Source: Acidithiobacillus ferrianus (GTDB lineage: Bacteria; Pseudomonadota; Gammaproteobacteria; Acidithiobacillales; Acidithiobacillaceae). From it: DNA of 64,000 bases. This document shows, piece after piece, positions 37,992-50,480 of this stretch. Both the position numbers and the translations under genes were made by a program. The stretch covers positions 99,056 through 163,055 of the forward strand of contig NZ_WNJL01000001.1 in the NCBI RefSeq assembly GCF_010378095.1. Direction: 5' to 3'. Under the pieces are notes generated by a model, which was not told the origin of the DNA, did no database searches, and saw nothing but the letters and a program-made list of their open reading frames with translations. The stretch's first letter is position 1; every line of letters starts with the position of its first letter.

Positions 37992-39199
37992 TTCTGCCCG
38001 GCGCTACCCTGGGCATGCTGGGCGGCGGACAGTTGGGGCAGATGTTCACCCTGGCGGCCCGGCGTATGGGTTATGCGGTGTGGGTGCTCGACCCCGATCC
38101 GGATTGTCCGGCGGCGGCTGTCGCCGATCGTCATCTCTGTGCTCCCTACGAAGATTCCGCCAGTCTGCAGGAAATGACGGCCACCTGCGCTGCAATCAGC
38201 ACGGAGTTTGAGAATGTGCCCCTGCGGGCTCTGGAGCGCGCTGCCCGCCATGTTCCCGTGCGTCCACACGCCGCGGCGGTGGCCGTTGCCCAGGATCGCT
38301 TACAGGAAAAGGCGTTTTTCCTCGGTCTGGAGATGGACACGGCCCCCTTCGCGGCGGTACGCACCGCCGCCGACCTGCCTGTGGCGGTGGCCAGTGTCTC
38401 TTTTCCGGCCATCCTTAAGACCGCGCGTTGGGGTTATGACGGGAAGGGGCAGGGCCGGGTCGCCTCGGCCGCGGACCTGGCGCATGTCTGGGCGGGCATG
38501 GGGAAGCCGGAGGCGATCCTGGAAGAACGCATCGCCTTGACACAGGAGCTTTCGGTGGTGATGGTGCGCGCTGCCGATGGCATGATGGCCTTTTATCCCG
38601 TGGTCGAAAATCGGCATCACCAGGGTATTCTCGATTTCAGCGTGGTTCCCGCCCGTTGTGCCGAATCTCTCCAGGATCAGGCGCGGCGCAGCGCCGCGCG
38701 TATCGCCGACGCATTGGATTATGTGGGGGTGCTGGCCATCGAATTTTTTGTCGATGGTGCTGGCCGCTTGTTGGTCAGCGAAATGGCGCCGCGCCCCCAC
38801 AACAGTGGCCACTTTACGATAGACGCCTGCGTTCACAGTCAATTCGATCAGCAGGTCCGCGCGCTTTGCGGCCTGCCGCTGGGAGAGACGCGCTTGTTGA
38901 GTCCGGTCGTGATGATGAATCTGTTGGGCGATCTGTGGGAAAATGACGAGCCTGACTGGAGCACGCTGTTACGCCACCCGCAGCTCAAGCTGCACCTGTA
39001 TGGCAAGAAAGTCGCCAGGCCCGGGCGCAAAATGGGGCATGTCAATGTGCTCGCTCCCGACATCCGGCAGGCCATGGCCGTGCTGGACGCCCTGCGCGGC
39101 GATGGGCGCCGCCCGCGCGAAGCGGGGATGGGTTTTCCCGACGCGGAACACTCAGCGGGATGCGGACCGTCCTGCAAGCCACTGCGCCAGTCCCAGTAA
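37988..39199 (+). CDS. purK: 5-(carboxyamino)imidazole ribonucleotide synthase
   Basis: ATP-grasp enzyme that carboxylates AIR with bicarbonate; it makes the substrate for PurE. The 403-residue protein opens [13 protein letters not shown] and has the ATP-grasp core ([32 protein letters not shown]). The TTG start overlaps the purE stop. The last 16 codons run past the usual family end and overlap the convergent dsbB by 48 bases. Confidence 0.94.
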   Translation: MILPGATLGMLGGGQLGQMFTLAARRMGYAVWVLDPDPDCPAAAVADRHLCAPYEDSASLQEMTATCAAISTEFENVPLRALERAARHVPVRPHAAAVAVAQDRLQEKAFFLGLEMDTAPFAAVRTAADLPVAVASVSFPAILKTARWGYDGKGQGRVASAADLAHVWAGMGKPEAILEERIALTQELSVVMVRAADGMMAFYPVVENRHHQGILDFSVVPARCAESLQDQARRSAARIADALDYVGVLAIEFFVDGAGRLLVSEMAPRPHNSGHFTIDACVHSQFDQQVRALCGLPLGETRLLSPVVMMNLLGDLWENDEPDWSTLLRHPQLKLHLYGKKVARPGRKMGHVNVLAPDIRQAMAVLDALRGDGRRPREAGMGFPDAEHSAGCGPSCKPLRQSQ

Positions 39200-39655
39200 T
39201 GCCGCGCAGATTAGGAAAAAGGCGATGCTCCAGTGGGTCATGGGCCATCCCGCCAGACTGCGGGCTCCGGCGACGGCACAGGAGCCGTGCCCGGAAAGCG
39301 CCGATGCCAGGCCGTGTCCCCAAGGCCCGGATCCTTGGGCCGCTGGAAAGAGGTTGACCGCCGTGCAGCTTTCCACGGTGTGGGCCGCCCGGGTGGCGAG
39401 ATGCCATTGCCATCCCGCGAGGGCGGCGCCGGTCAAGGCGGTGGCGGTGGCGGTCAACCATAATCCGCGCCGTACCCATCCCGTCCAAAATAATCCCGGA
39501 AGCACCGCGGTGAACATGGCGAAGTCGGCCGCCCGCTGGTATACGCAGAGACTGCAGGGCGTATAGCCACGCGCAAATTGCAGCCACAGCACGAGCGCGA
39601 GGGCCCCCGCCGCGGAGAGTGCCACCAGTCCGGCGATCAGTCGCGGCGCATTCAT
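39152..39655 (-). CDS. dsbB: Disulfide bond formation protein DsbB
   Basis: Four-helix inner-membrane protein that reoxidises periplasmic thiol oxidases using quinone. The 167 residues show four hydrophobic segments, the first Cys pair C34/C37 (CSLC) and the second pair C97/C126. The start ATG 39655 overlaps the DsbG-like gene by four bases. No dsbA is in the window. Confidence 0.9.
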   Translation of the reverse strand: MNAPRLIAGLVALSAAGALALVLWLQFARGYTPCSLCVYQRAADFAMFTAVLPGLFWTGWVRRGLWLTATATALTGAALAGWQWHLATRAAHTVESCTAVNLFPAAQGSGPWGHGLASALSGHGSCAVAGARSLAGWPMTHWSIAFFLICAALLGLAQWLAGRSASR

Positions 39656-40263
39656 GAGGCGTCGAGCAAGGCCTTCCATTGGGCGTTATCGGGCAGACCG
39701 GAAAGGTAGTGGATGGTGTTCCCCTGGCGATATACCAGCAGCGGGACGCTGACGGCGGGGGCGCCTTCGAGCTGAAATTCCTTGCCTTCCAACAGGGACT
39801 TGTTGAAGTGCAGAACGCCCCGCATTTTTTTCACGTGTTGCGGGCTGGCGGGGGCGATGCCGCCCTGCGGTCCGCTGCGCTGCATGCTGAATTGGACCTC
39901 GTTTTTTTGGAGTGCCTGCACCGGGTCGGCGGCGGAGAGAATGGCGGCGGCCTTCCCTTCGCTGCTGGGTGTCAGGAAACCAACGATAATGAAACGTACC
40001 CGTAACCCGCCATTGTCGATGGGATTTCTGAGCCAGGTATAGATCTGGTGGCAGTAGGGGCAGTTGGGGTCGATAAAATCGTAAATCACCGCCCCCTTGC
40101 TGCCCTCCTGGATATAGTGGGTATGGCCGAGCGCCTGCCAGTAACGGAGGTCGTGATCCGCGGCGGCGGGTGCCGCATGGGCGGCGCCGAGGGTCACGGC
40201 TGAAATGACCATGCCCCAGGTCGATGACCGGGTCCATCGTAGAAGATGACGCATGGGGGTCAT
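39652..40263 (-). CDS. Periplasmic thioredoxin-fold protein, DsbG/DsbC-like
   Basis: A 203-residue exported thiol-disulfide protein. A signal peptide ends at AHA-AP near residue 30. The active site is CPYC (C68, C71) in FIDPNCPYCH, as in DsbG. After the signal there are only about 30 residues before the thioredoxin fold, so the DsbC/DsbG dimerisation domain (about 60 residues) is missing; it is probably a monomer. It overlaps the GT39 gene upstream and dsbB downstream by ATGA. Confidence 0.85.
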   Translation of the reverse strand: MTPMRHLLRWTRSSTWGMVISAVTLGAAHAAPAAADHDLRYWQALGHTHYIQEGSKGAVIYDFIDPNCPYCHQIYTWLRNPIDNGGLRVRFIIVGFLTPSSEGKAAAILSAADPVQALQKNEVQFSMQRSGPQGGIAPASPQHVKKMRGVLHFNKSLLEGKEFQLEGAPAVSVPLLVYRQGNTIHYLSGLPDNAQWKALLDAS

Positions 40264-41927
40264 GGTGCCGATTGCTCCAGAAGGGACGATTGTACGCGCA
40301 GCAGGGCGATGTGTTCCCGGCTATAGAGTTCGTAGCCTGAGTAGATCTCCCGAGCGCGCAGTATCCCGGGTAATCGCGCGCGTAAGGCTGGAATATCGCG
40401 GGTTGGCAACGCCAGGTACGCGGTGCCCTGACCATCCGCAACGATGTGTGGAAGTTCCTGCAGATTTTTAAGCGGGTGGTTATGCATGGCGCCACGTCCA
40501 GCATAAAAGAGGAAGCTGGGCTCAAACCATTGCCAGGTGGCGATGGCATAGGGTCGAGTCCCCTCACTGGCGCGAATCATGCGACCCATGATCACGGAAG
40601 GTTTGAGCGTGTTCAGAGTGGGCATGGCGAGGAGTACCAGGCAGGCGGTGAGGGTGACGGCGCCCGCACCCAGACTGCTGATGACCGGCAGCAACAGGCC
40701 GCGCCAGGCGAAGGCCAGCGCGAGTAAGGCGGCGGCGATATACGGCAGCCCCAGATAGGCTACGGAGCCCAGGGGAGGCAGTTGCTGGGGGGCCAGCCAA
40801 CCGCCCAGTATCGCCAACGCCACGCCCACCAGCAGCAGCGTGCCGAGGGAGAGCAACACGCCCCGCCGGTCGAGCGGCCGCGTTTGGCTGAGCGCGGCGT
40901 AGAGACGCGCCGCAATGAGGCTGAAGAGGGGCGGGTAGGCCTCCCAGACGTAGTTGGGGAGTTTGGTGGCGCCGAGACTGAAAAAGGTGACCCAGGCGAT
41001 GGCCCAGACGAGCATGAACGCATCGGCGGGTGCCTTTTGCATCAGGGCATCCCGCCGTTGCCAAAGCTCCGCGAAGGTTTGTGGCAAGAAAATCGTCCAC
41101 GGCAGCAAAGCGAGGGCAATGGTGAACAGATAATAAAAGGTCGGGCCCCGATGCCCCTGCATGGCAACGGCGTAGCGATCAATATTCTGTTGGTCGATAA
41201 ATAACCGATCCCAGACCCAGTGTGTCTCGATCCCCACCGCTAGGTACCAGGGCAGCGTGAGGAGCAAAAAAAGCGGAACTCCCCAGGCGAGGTGTCCCCG
41301 GCGCCAGAGGCTCGGCAAATCCCGCCTCAGCAGTAAAAAAATCACGATGATGAGACCGGGCAGGAGGAAACCGATCGGACCCTTGGCCAGGGTTGCCAAA
41401 GCCATTGCCCCATAGGCTACCAGGGCATCGCGGCGCTCCTCTTGGGGGTAGAGATAACCCCGCAGATAGGAAATCAGGGCGATGGTGACAAAAAGAATCA
41501 GCAGGGGATCCGGTACGGCGGCGCGGAAAATGATCTGACTGTGCAGGGCGGTGGCGGCCAACAGGCCGGTCAGCAGCGCGGTCTGCTCCCCGTAAAGGCG
41601 GCGTAGGGCCAGTGCCAGATAGAGCACCAGCAGTGCGCCCATCGCCACGGAGCCGATGCGCAGACCCCAACTATTCAACCCCAGTAAGCGCACTCCGGCC
41701 CACATCAACCAATAGTTGAGGATGGGCTTGTCCGGGCGCAGTCCTGCATTGAAAACGGGCACCACCAGGTTGTGGTACACCATCATTTCTTTCAGGGCCT
41801 GGGCGTTGTTGGGTTCATCGGCGTCCCAGAGGCTGGTGTCCCCGGTATGGAAAGCAAACAGGTAGAAGGCAAAGAGAAAAAGGACGAACGCCTGAAAGAG
41901 AAAGACGCCTCGATGCCGTTCAGACAT
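40260..41927 (-). CDS. ArnT-like GT39 glycosyltransferase
   Basis: A 555-residue multi-pass enzyme of the PMT/ArnT family. It has the membrane entry helix, then the first periplasmic loop with the acidic DADEPNNAQ motif that binds metal or the lipid donor, and [12 protein letters not shown]. About a dozen helices and a C-terminal periplasmic domain follow. ArnT-type enzymes transfer a sugar from undecaprenyl phosphate to lipid A; the matching Und-P transferase could be the GT2 at 1695. It overlaps smpB by eight bases. Confidence 0.85.
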   Translation of the reverse strand: MSERHRGVFLFQAFVLFLFAFYLFAFHTGDTSLWDADEPNNAQALKEMMVYHNLVVPVFNAGLRPDKPILNYWLMWAGVRLLGLNSWGLRIGSVAMGALLVLYLALALRRLYGEQTALLTGLLAATALHSQIIFRAAVPDPLLILFVTIALISYLRGYLYPQEERRDALVAYGAMALATLAKGPIGFLLPGLIIVIFLLLRRDLPSLWRRGHLAWGVPLFLLLTLPWYLAVGIETHWVWDRLFIDQQNIDRYAVAMQGHRGPTFYYLFTIALALLPWTIFLPQTFAELWQRRDALMQKAPADAFMLVWAIAWVTFFSLGATKLPNYVWEAYPPLFSLIAARLYAALSQTRPLDRRGVLLSLGTLLLVGVALAILGGWLAPQQLPPLGSVAYLGLPYIAAALLALAFAWRGLLLPVISSLGAGAVTLTACLVLLAMPTLNTLKPSVIMGRMIRASEGTRPYAIATWQWFEPSFLFYAGRGAMHNHPLKNLQELPHIVADGQGTAYLALPTRDIPALRARLPGILRAREIYSGYELYSREHIALLRVQSSLLEQSAP

Positions 41928-42381
41928 CCCGCGCTCCGCCCTTCATGATGCGTGCCTTGTCCCGTTGCCATTCACGATCCTTGAGGGTGGCCCGTTTGTC
42001 GTGCTCCTGTTTGCCTTTGACCAGGGCGATTTCCACCTTGGCGCGGCCTTGTTTCCAGTACATGGCCAGTGGCACGATGGTGAATCCCTTGCGCTCGACG
42101 CTGCCGATCATGCGATTGATCTGCTCCCTGTGCATCAGCAGTTTGCGGGTGCGCGTCGGATCCGGGTGAATGTGGGTGCTGGCGGTGAGTAAGGGGCTGA
42201 GGTGGGCGCCCAGCAGCCAAAGTTCTCCATTTTTGACGATGACATAGCTGTCTTTGAGGTTGAGGCGTCCGGCGCGCAACGACTTCACCTCCCAGCCCTG
42301 CAGGACCATGCCGGCCTCAAAGCGTTCTTCGATGAAATAATCGTGTTTCGCCTCGCGATTGAGGGCGATGGTACTGCTCAT
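41920..42381 (-). CDS. smpB: SsrA-binding protein
   Basis: Partner of tmRNA in ribosome rescue. The 153-residue protein has the [26 protein letters not shown] core and the basic C-terminal tail ([19 protein letters not shown]) that enters the decoding site. The start is ATG 42381. Neighbours ratA, bamE and fur follow the common proteobacterial order. No tmRNA gene was recognised in the window. Confidence 0.95.
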   Translation of the reverse strand: MSSTIALNREAKHDYFIEERFEAGMVLQGWEVKSLRAGRLNLKDSYVIVKNGELWLLGAHLSPLLTASTHIHPDPTRTRKLLMHREQINRMIGSVERKGFTIVPLAMYWKQGRAKVEIALVKGKQEHDKRATLKDREWQRDKARIMKGGARDV

Positions 42382-42508
42382 CCCGCTACTCCCATACGTC
42401 CGTGTGCGACATTGTACGGGAAAAAACCGCAGGGCAGGAAGACGGAATTGACATCGTGAACGATCCTGTGGAAGGTGACCAGCATATCTTGCGCAGGAGT
42501 CCGCATAC

Positions 42509-43675
42509 TTGTCGAAGCTGTTGCCCAAACGCTTCATGCGCCGCCGAAGGCGCTGGGAGCCCATTCCCGAGGCCATGCTGCTTACCGAGATGCCGGCCAT
42601 CGCTGAATGGTTGGAATGGCGTTTGTTCGATGCCCGTGTCGAAATCCTCTTTGAGAACTACATTTTTGCCGAAGGTGAATGGCCTGAACGTATTTTACGG
42701 CTCCTGTGTGACAAGGCGAGGGCGGGGGTAGAGGTCTATGTCACCTTGGATGCGTTGGGCAGCCGCGGTTTTCCCGGTGTCCGGGCGGCAGAGCTGCGCG
42801 CCGCCGGTGTCCATTTGCATTGGTATCACCGGTTGCAGTTCAGGGGTCTGGAAAAACGTCTCCGGCGCAGCCACCGCCGGGTGGTTGTGGTGGATGGTCA
42901 GTGGCTTGCCGTGGGTGGTTTTGCCATTTCCGATGACTGGTTGACGGGCGCGCCCGGCACGGCGCCTTACCGTGAAACGCTTTTTGCCTGTCGGGGGACG
43001 CTGGCAGGGCAGGGGCGCCGGATCTTTTTCCGTCATCGCCCGGAGACCTTGCCCTTGCTGGACATGGTGATGGACCCCGGACGCGACACGGGATGGTGGG
43101 GACACGGACGCTTTTTGGAGGGTGCGCCCCCGCGGAGTTCCGCGATGCGTCGCGGTTTGCTGGCGGCCATCCGGGCCGCGCATCGCAGCATCTGGATCGC
43201 CACGCCTTATTTCAATCCCGACCCTGTGGTCTTGCGTGCCATCTACCGCGCCGCCCAACGGGGGGTGGAGGTCAGGCTCCTCCTTGCCGGACGGATCACC
43301 GATCATCCACTGTTGCGATTCGGGATTCAGGCGTATTATCAAAGGCTGATGCGCAGAGGGGTGCATATTTACGAATATCAAGACGCCTTTCTGCACGCCA
43401 AGTATTTGTTGGTGGATGGCTCCTGGGCGTCCATCGGCTCAGCCAATTTTGATTTCCTGAGCTTGTGGTTCAATCACGAATTGAATGTGGAATTGCGCGC
43501 TCCGCTCGCTTCGTTGCTGTTGCGGACCCTGTTCTTACGCGAGTTCGCCCGGGCGCGAAGGATCGATCCGGAACCGTGGCGCAGGCGTCCCCGCTGGCGA
43601 CGAGCCATCGAATGGTGTTGGGCGCAGGTTGATCGTTGGGTGCAGGCTCGAGCCTTGGGCCAGCGCCGTTATTGA
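42509..43675 (+). CDS. Phospholipase D-like cardiolipin synthase (ClsB-like)
   Basis: A 388-residue protein with two PLD domains. The second HKD motif is canonical ([20 protein letters not shown]), but the first reads [10 protein letters not shown], with Arg where Lys is normal. ClsB/ClsA-type enzymes make cardiolipin from two phosphatidylglycerols or from PE and PG. No N-terminal membrane helix is obvious; the N terminus is basic (KRFMRRRRR). The TTG start at 42509 has GGAG nine bases upstream; ATG 42536 is the alternative. Confidence 0.8.
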   Translation: MSKLLPKRFMRRRRRWEPIPEAMLLTEMPAIAEWLEWRLFDARVEILFENYIFAEGEWPERILRLLCDKARAGVEVYVTLDALGSRGFPGVRAAELRAAGVHLHWYHRLQFRGLEKRLRRSHRRVVVVDGQWLAVGGFAISDDWLTGAPGTAPYRETLFACRGTLAGQGRRIFFRHRPETLPLLDMVMDPGRDTGWWGHGRFLEGAPPRSSAMRRGLLAAIRAAHRSIWIATPYFNPDPVVLRAIYRAAQRGVEVRLLLAGRITDHPLLRFGIQAYYQRLMRRGVHIYEYQDAFLHAKYLLVDGSWASIGSANFDFLSLWFNHELNVELRAPLASLLLRTLFLREFARARRIDPEPWRRRPRWRRAIEWCWAQVDRWVQARALGQRRY

Positions 43676-43684
43676 GAGGGTTTC

Positions 43685-44164
43685 ATGCACCATATCTGCA
43701 AAACCGCAGTGCTGCCTTACAGCGCCGCGCAGATTTTTGCCTTGATCGAGGACGTCCGCGCCTATCCGCAGTTTTTGCCGTGGTGTGGGCGGACGCGGAT
43801 TATACAATCCCAGGGGGATGAGGTGGTCGCCGAGATCACCATCTCCCATGGCGCTTTTGGCAAGTCGTTCACCACCCGGAATCGCTATCAGCGGCCCAAG
43901 TTGGCCGAAGTGCGGCTGGTGAGTGGCCCCTTCCGCTTTCTGGAGGGGCTCTGGCAACTGGAGCCGGGGCCTCATGGCACCAAAGTGACGCTGGATATGC
44001 GCTTTGAATTCGCTTCGCGACTGGTTGGCGCCTTCCTGGAGCCCATTTTCAAGCAAGCGGCGGAAACCATGGTGCAGCGTTTCGCGCAGCGTGCGCGCGC
44101 TGTCTACGGTCAATCCGGCGCGTTGAGGAGCCAAAAACCGGAGGGCGGGGTGTTGCCGGAATAG
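43685..44164 (+). CDS. RatA/Coq10-type START domain protein
   Basis: A 159-residue SRPBCC/START-fold protein. The opening (AVLPYSAAQIFALIEDVRAYPQFLPWC) and the GPFRFLEGLWQLEP stretch are typical of RatA/YfjG. RatA was described as a ribosome-association toxin in E. coli and the eukaryotic counterpart Coq10 binds ubiquinone; which applies here is open. The gene is located between the Cls-like gene and bamE, near smpB, the usual place. Confidence 0.88.
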   Translation: MHHICKTAVLPYSAAQIFALIEDVRAYPQFLPWCGRTRIIQSQGDEVVAEITISHGAFGKSFTTRNRYQRPKLAEVRLVSGPFRFLEGLWQLEPGPHGTKVTLDMRFEFASRLVGAFLEPIFKQAAETMVQRFAQRARAVYGQSGALRSQKPEGGVLPE

Positions 44165-44167
44165 GGT

Positions 44168-44515
44168 TCAGGAAGCATCGGCGGCCGTGGGTGCCTGGGT
44201 GCCGTGTACGTCCCTCTGTACACCGATCAACTTCCCTTCCTTATCAAAAAGGACCAGTACCTTGCGGGATTCCGTGGAACCGTAGGCGGGTTTGAAACTG
44301 TAGGCGTACACCCACTGATGCCGGTGCCAGGGGTCATGCAGCAGCGGCGAACCCAGAAGGGCGCGGACCTGCATCTCATCCATGCCGGGGTGCAGCGCGG
44401 CCAGTTCCTTGGCGGTGACGATATTGCCTTGCTGCACATCGACGCGATAGATACTGCAGGCGTTGAGCAACAGGGCACAGAAGGTAAGCAGGGTAATTAG
44501 GCGGAAGCTTCTCAT
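44168..44515 (-). CDS. bamE: Outer membrane assembly lipoprotein BamE
   Basis: Small lipoprotein of the BAM complex that folds outer-membrane barrels. The 115-residue precursor has a lipobox ending LLLNAC with Cys20 and the BamE core QQGNIVTAKELAALHPGM, VRALLGSPLLHDPWH and WVYAY. It converges on ratA with three bases between and diverges from fur. Confidence 0.93.
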   Translation of the reverse strand: MRSFRLITLLTFCALLLNACSIYRVDVQQGNIVTAKELAALHPGMDEMQVRALLGSPLLHDPWHRHQWVYAYSFKPAYGSTESRKVLVLFDKEGKLIGVQRDVHGTQAPTAADAS

Positions 44516-44520
44516 GGTCC

Positions 44521-44549
44521 TTGTCTTGGGCGGCGGGTGGAACTATCCT
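44521..44549 (+). promoter_or_regulatory. Likely fur promoter
   Basis: TTGTCT (44521-44526), a 17-base spacer and TATCCT (44544-44549), giving a leader of about 25 bases before ATG 44582. No clear Fur box is seen on it. Confidence 0.4.
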
Positions 44550-44581
44550 AAACCATTCCGCATGGCCATTGCTACGAGCGA

Positions 44582-45051
44582 ATGAACGACGAACGGATGA
44601 ACAGCGATGAACTGAAGCGGGCCGGCCTCAAAGCGACCTTACCCAGATTGAAGATCCTGCGCCTCTTCGAAGGGAGCGACACGCGCCATCTCACCGCTGA
44701 GGAAATCTATCGGCAATTACTGGAGGCGGGAGAAGAGGTGGGGTTGGCCACGGTGTACCGGGTGCTGACCCAGTTTGAGTTGGCGGGGTTGGTACGGCGT
44801 CATCATTTTGAGGGGGATAAGGCGGTCTTCGAACTCAACGAGACCGGCCACCATGATCATATGGTATGCACGGCCTGCGGCAAGGTATTGGAATTTTATG
44901 ACGAGGCGCTGGAAGCGCGGCAGCGGGAGATCGCGGCCGTGCAGGGTTTTTCCATCAGTGATCACAGCCTTTACCTGTATGGCACTTGCCGCGGGATGCA
45001 GGATACCGGGGTTTGCTCGCTACAGAAGGATTTGGCCGACCGCCGGGCGGT

Positions 45052-45055
<4 letters not shown>
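44582..45055 (+). CDS. fur: Ferric uptake regulator Fur
   Basis: Iron-responsive repressor. The 157-residue protein begins LKRAGLKATLPRLKILRLFE, the Fur winged-helix start, has VGLATVYRVLTQF (recognition helix), HHDHMVC and the CTACGK site. The second Cys pair is C-R-G-M-Q-D-T-G-V-C, unlike the CxxC of many Fur proteins. ATG 44597 is an alternative start. Its stop TAG shares CTAG with the convergent proB stop. Confidence 0.92.
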
Positions 45056-47613
<2,558 letters not shown>

Positions 47614-47624
47614 GATGGTGCTCC

Positions 47625-47936
47625 TTAGGCTTCGATGCCGGTAATACGGACTTCGGTAAAGTACTGGCGATGGCCCTGCTGCTTGCGGTAATGCTTGCGC
47701 CGACGCATCTTGAAAATATGCACCTTTTTGGCACGTCCCTGGCTGAGTACCGTGACCTTCACCGATGCACCCGCCACCAGAGGCTGGCCGACCTGAACCG
47801 TGTCGCCACTACCCAGCATCAGGACGCGGTCGAATGCGAGTTCGGCGCCGGGTGCTGCCTCCATCTTTTCGAGCCGGAGCTTGTCGCCCACTGCCACTCG
47901 ATACTGCTTGCCACCATTTTCAATGACCGCGTACAT
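47625..47936 (-). CDS. rplU: 50S ribosomal protein L21
   Basis: A 103-residue L21, the usual length. [14 protein letters not shown] at the start and [16 protein letters not shown] near the end are diagnostic. The start is ATG 47936; a GTG one codon upstream is not needed. First gene of the operon, preceded by a promoter candidate with an inverted repeat. Confidence 0.98.
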   Translation of the reverse strand: MYAVIENGGKQYRVAVGDKLRLEKMEAAPGAELAFDRVLMLGSGDTVQVGQPLVAGASVKVTVLSQGRAKKVHIFKMRRRKHYRKQQGHRQYFTEVRITGIEA

Positions 47937-47985
47937 CACAAACCTCCAACATGGGTTTTGCCGATACTGCCCGGAAAGGCCCGGT

Positions 47986-48015
47986 AAGATACCGTTGTTA
48001 GGGTATTAAGGTCAA
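47986..48015 (-). promoter_or_regulatory. Likely rplU operon promoter
   Basis: On the minus strand TTGACC (48015-48010), an 18-base spacer and TATCTT (47991-47986). The start would give a leader of about 45 bases before rplU. The rest of the 237-base gap up to sulP shows no gene. Confidence 0.4.
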
Positions 48016-48027
48016 GTGAGTTTGACC
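48010..48027. repeat. Inverted repeat at the rplU promoter
   Basis: GGTCAA-GTGAGT-TTGACC, a perfect 6-6-6 inverted repeat whose left arm is the predicted rplU -35 box. It could be an operator, or just two overlapping -35-like elements. Confidence 0.4.
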
Positions 48028-48176
48028 GTCAACACCGCAATCGCGGGAGGAAGGCGGCCTTACCGGTTCAGACGAACATGTGAGCCACTACGTCCCGAGG
48101 TCAGTCGAGAAAAAAGGGCGCGCGCAACAAGGGGCGTCATCGGGGTCCCTGACACCGTTGCCGCGCCGGCCCGGGG

Positions 48177-49724
48177 TCAGACTGTCGCCATCAACACCGG
48201 GGTATCGAAGCCTTGCTCCCGCAGACGGATGTTGCGCAGTTCCGCCGAGCGTTCAAAATCTCTGATCACTTCCAGTACGTCGTGATCGATGAAGCCGACC
48301 TGCTCTCCATCCAGGATGACTTCCGCGCCTTTGGGAAGACGTTCGAGGATGTGGGACAACTTCGCTTTGTTGACGAAGGTGACTTCCCGATTCAGGGATA
48401 TTTTATAGGTTGACCCCTCCCGGCCGATTTCTATGGCGCTGTGATAATTGGCCTTGAGCACAAAGAACACACCCGTCAGCAGACCAACCACCACCCCTGT
48501 AATGAGGCTGGTAAACAGGATGGCGACAATGGTGATCATGAACGGCAGGTACTGAGATTTATCCAGCCGAAGCATCCGGTTGAATATGCTGGGGTGCGCC
48601 AGCTTGAAACCGACGAAAATGAGGATGGAGGCCAGGGCGGCCAGCGGAATCCGGTTCATCAGGGCCGCCAGGAACAACACCGCCAGCAACAGGAAAAGTC
48701 CGTGCAGAAAGGCGCTGGCCTTGGTGCGTGCCCCGGCGGCCACATTCGCCGTGCTACGCACGATGACCGCCGCCACCGGCAGGCCGCCGACCAAGCCGCT
48801 CGCCACATTGGCGATGCCTTGCCCCAGCAGTTCCCGGTCCAGTGGCGTTCGACGTTTGAAGGCGTCCAGTTTATCCGCTGCTTCGATGGACAAGAGGCTT
48901 TCCAAGCTGGCGATGAAGGTGAGGGTGATGGCGGTCACCCAAACGGTTTTCGATCCGATCATCCCCCAGTCCGGCAGTTGCAGCATACCCCGGAAGTCTG
49001 CGAAGGAGCGAATGACGGGCAAATTGACCAAGTTGTGGCCACTGACGGCCAGGCTCGGAAGGACATGGATGAACAGGGTGTTGAGCAAGGTGCCGAAGAC
49101 CACCGCCATGAGCGGTCCGGATAACCAAGCCTGTTTGCGCAGTAGCGCCACGTTGTCCCAGGTGATGAGGATGGAAAGCGCCAGGACGCTGATCAGCAGC
49201 GCTCCCCATTCCAGATGCATTAGGGCGGCGATCACCCCGGTGAAGGTGTTCTCGCCGTGCGCGCTGACGAAATCCTGACTGCCGAACGCTCCCAGATCAA
49301 AACCGATGGCGAAGGGAAACTGCTTGAGAATGATGATGATGCCGATTGCTGAGAGAATGCCCTGAATGACCGCGGAAGGAAAAAAATACGCGATGACCCC
49401 CGCCCGAATGATGCCCAAACCAATCTGAATGACGCCGGCGATGAGCACCGCCAGTAGGAAGGCGGGAAAACTCAGGGTCTGCATGGCCACCAGCACAGTG
49501 GCGACGATGGCGGGTGTCGGACCGCTGACGGCCAGTTGCGAACGGCTGAACAGAGGGACGAGCATGCCCCCCAGGATGCCCGCGATCAGTCCGGCAATCA
49601 GCGGTGTCCCTGAAGCGAGGGCGACGCCCAGACAAAGCGGCATCGCCACCAGGGCCACGACCACGGCGGCGGGCACATCGGCACGCAGGTTTTTGAGCGG
49701 CGAAGTACTCACACGGTTTGCCAT
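48177..49724 (-). CDS. SulP family anion transporter, probably bicarbonate
   Basis: A 515-residue SulP-family transporter with about 12 transmembrane segments and a C-terminal STAS domain (about 415-515, VILDGEQVGFIDHDVLEVI). The GLVGGLPVAAVIVRSTANVAAGARTKAS stretch is a family signature. SulP proteins carry sulfate, bicarbonate or organic anions. Being nine bases downstream of a beta carbonic anhydrase, it most likely imports bicarbonate or CO2-derived carbon, as for other SulP-CA pairs in autotrophs. Confidence 0.85.
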   Translation of the reverse strand: MANRVSTSPLKNLRADVPAAVVVALVAMPLCLGVALASGTPLIAGLIAGILGGMLVPLFSRSQLAVSGPTPAIVATVLVAMQTLSFPAFLLAVLIAGVIQIGLGIIRAGVIAYFFPSAVIQGILSAIGIIIILKQFPFAIGFDLGAFGSQDFVSAHGENTFTGVIAALMHLEWGALLISVLALSILITWDNVALLRKQAWLSGPLMAVVFGTLLNTLFIHVLPSLAVSGHNLVNLPVIRSFADFRGMLQLPDWGMIGSKTVWVTAITLTFIASLESLLSIEAADKLDAFKRRTPLDRELLGQGIANVASGLVGGLPVAAVIVRSTANVAAGARTKASAFLHGLFLLLAVLFLAALMNRIPLAALASILIFVGFKLAHPSIFNRMLRLDKSQYLPFMITIVAILFTSLITGVVVGLLTGVFFVLKANYHSAIEIGREGSTYKISLNREVTFVNKAKLSHILERLPKGAEVILDGEQVGFIDHDVLEVIRDFERSAELRNIRLREQGFDTPVLMATV

Positions 49725-49733
49725 GGGTGATCC

Positions 49734-50363
49734 TCAGGCGAGCCGTTCATATTGGCGTTTCCCGGCGTCATAAGCCAGGAGGGCGCCTTCCTCCATGTCG
49801 AAGTACCAGCCGTGCAATTGCAACGCGCCACGTATCACCCGGCGGCGCACACTGTCGAAAGTCAGGAGGTTTTCCAGAGAGACCAGGATGCTCGCCTTCT
49901 CCAATGCCCGCGCCTGTTCGTCCGGGCTGGCGTCGGCATATTCCCGCATCACATCGGCGCGCGCATCCCTGGCGATTTCGACCCAGGGGCCGACATACTT
50001 GCCTTCGGCGCCGTTCAGTAGCGCTTTTATGCCGCCGCAATGGGAGTGACCGTTTACGATGATGTGCTCTACCTCCAGGTGGCCGACCGCAAAATCCACT
50101 GCGGCGCTGGTACCATGAAGATGACCGTCCTGCTCCGCCGGAGGGACGAGATTGGCCACGTTGCGCACGACAAAAATGTCGCCTGGTTCGCTGCCGTACA
50201 GCGCGGTCGGGGTGACCCGGGAATCGGAACAGCCTATCAGCATGACTCTCGGGCTTTGTCCCTGCTCCACCAAGGTGTCGAAAAGATCCGGTCGCTCCAC
50301 GTAGTAGGTGCGGTGGAAAGCCTTGAAGCCGTCGACCATGGCGTTGGTCATATCGTCGCGCAT
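49734..50363 (-). CDS. Beta-class carbonic anhydrase
   Basis: Interconverts CO2 and bicarbonate. The 209-residue protein has all zinc and catalytic residues: C45 and D47 and R49 in CSDSR, H106 and C109 in HSHCGG. The start ATG 50363 has GGGAGTGATAACG before it; a longer frame adds ten residues. It is the first gene of a two-gene unit with the SulP transporter, so hydration and uptake are coupled. Confidence 0.94.
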   Translation of the reverse strand: MRDDMTNAMVDGFKAFHRTYYVERPDLFDTLVEQGQSPRVMLIGCSDSRVTPTALYGSEPGDIFVVRNVANLVPPAEQDGHLHGTSAAVDFAVGHLEVEHIIVNGHSHCGGIKALLNGAEGKYVGPWVEIARDARADVMREYADASPDEQARALEKASILVSLENLLTFDSVRRRVIRGALQLHGWYFDMEEGALLAYDAGKRQYERLA

Positions 50364-50480
50364 CGTTATCACTCCCTCGTTATGGATGGACATGCAGCTC
50401 AGGCTCTTAAGTTAGACTTGGACTCTATCAACAAGTTTCAACGCGCATCAAGCCATTTGATGGCGGTGGGAATCGGTCAC

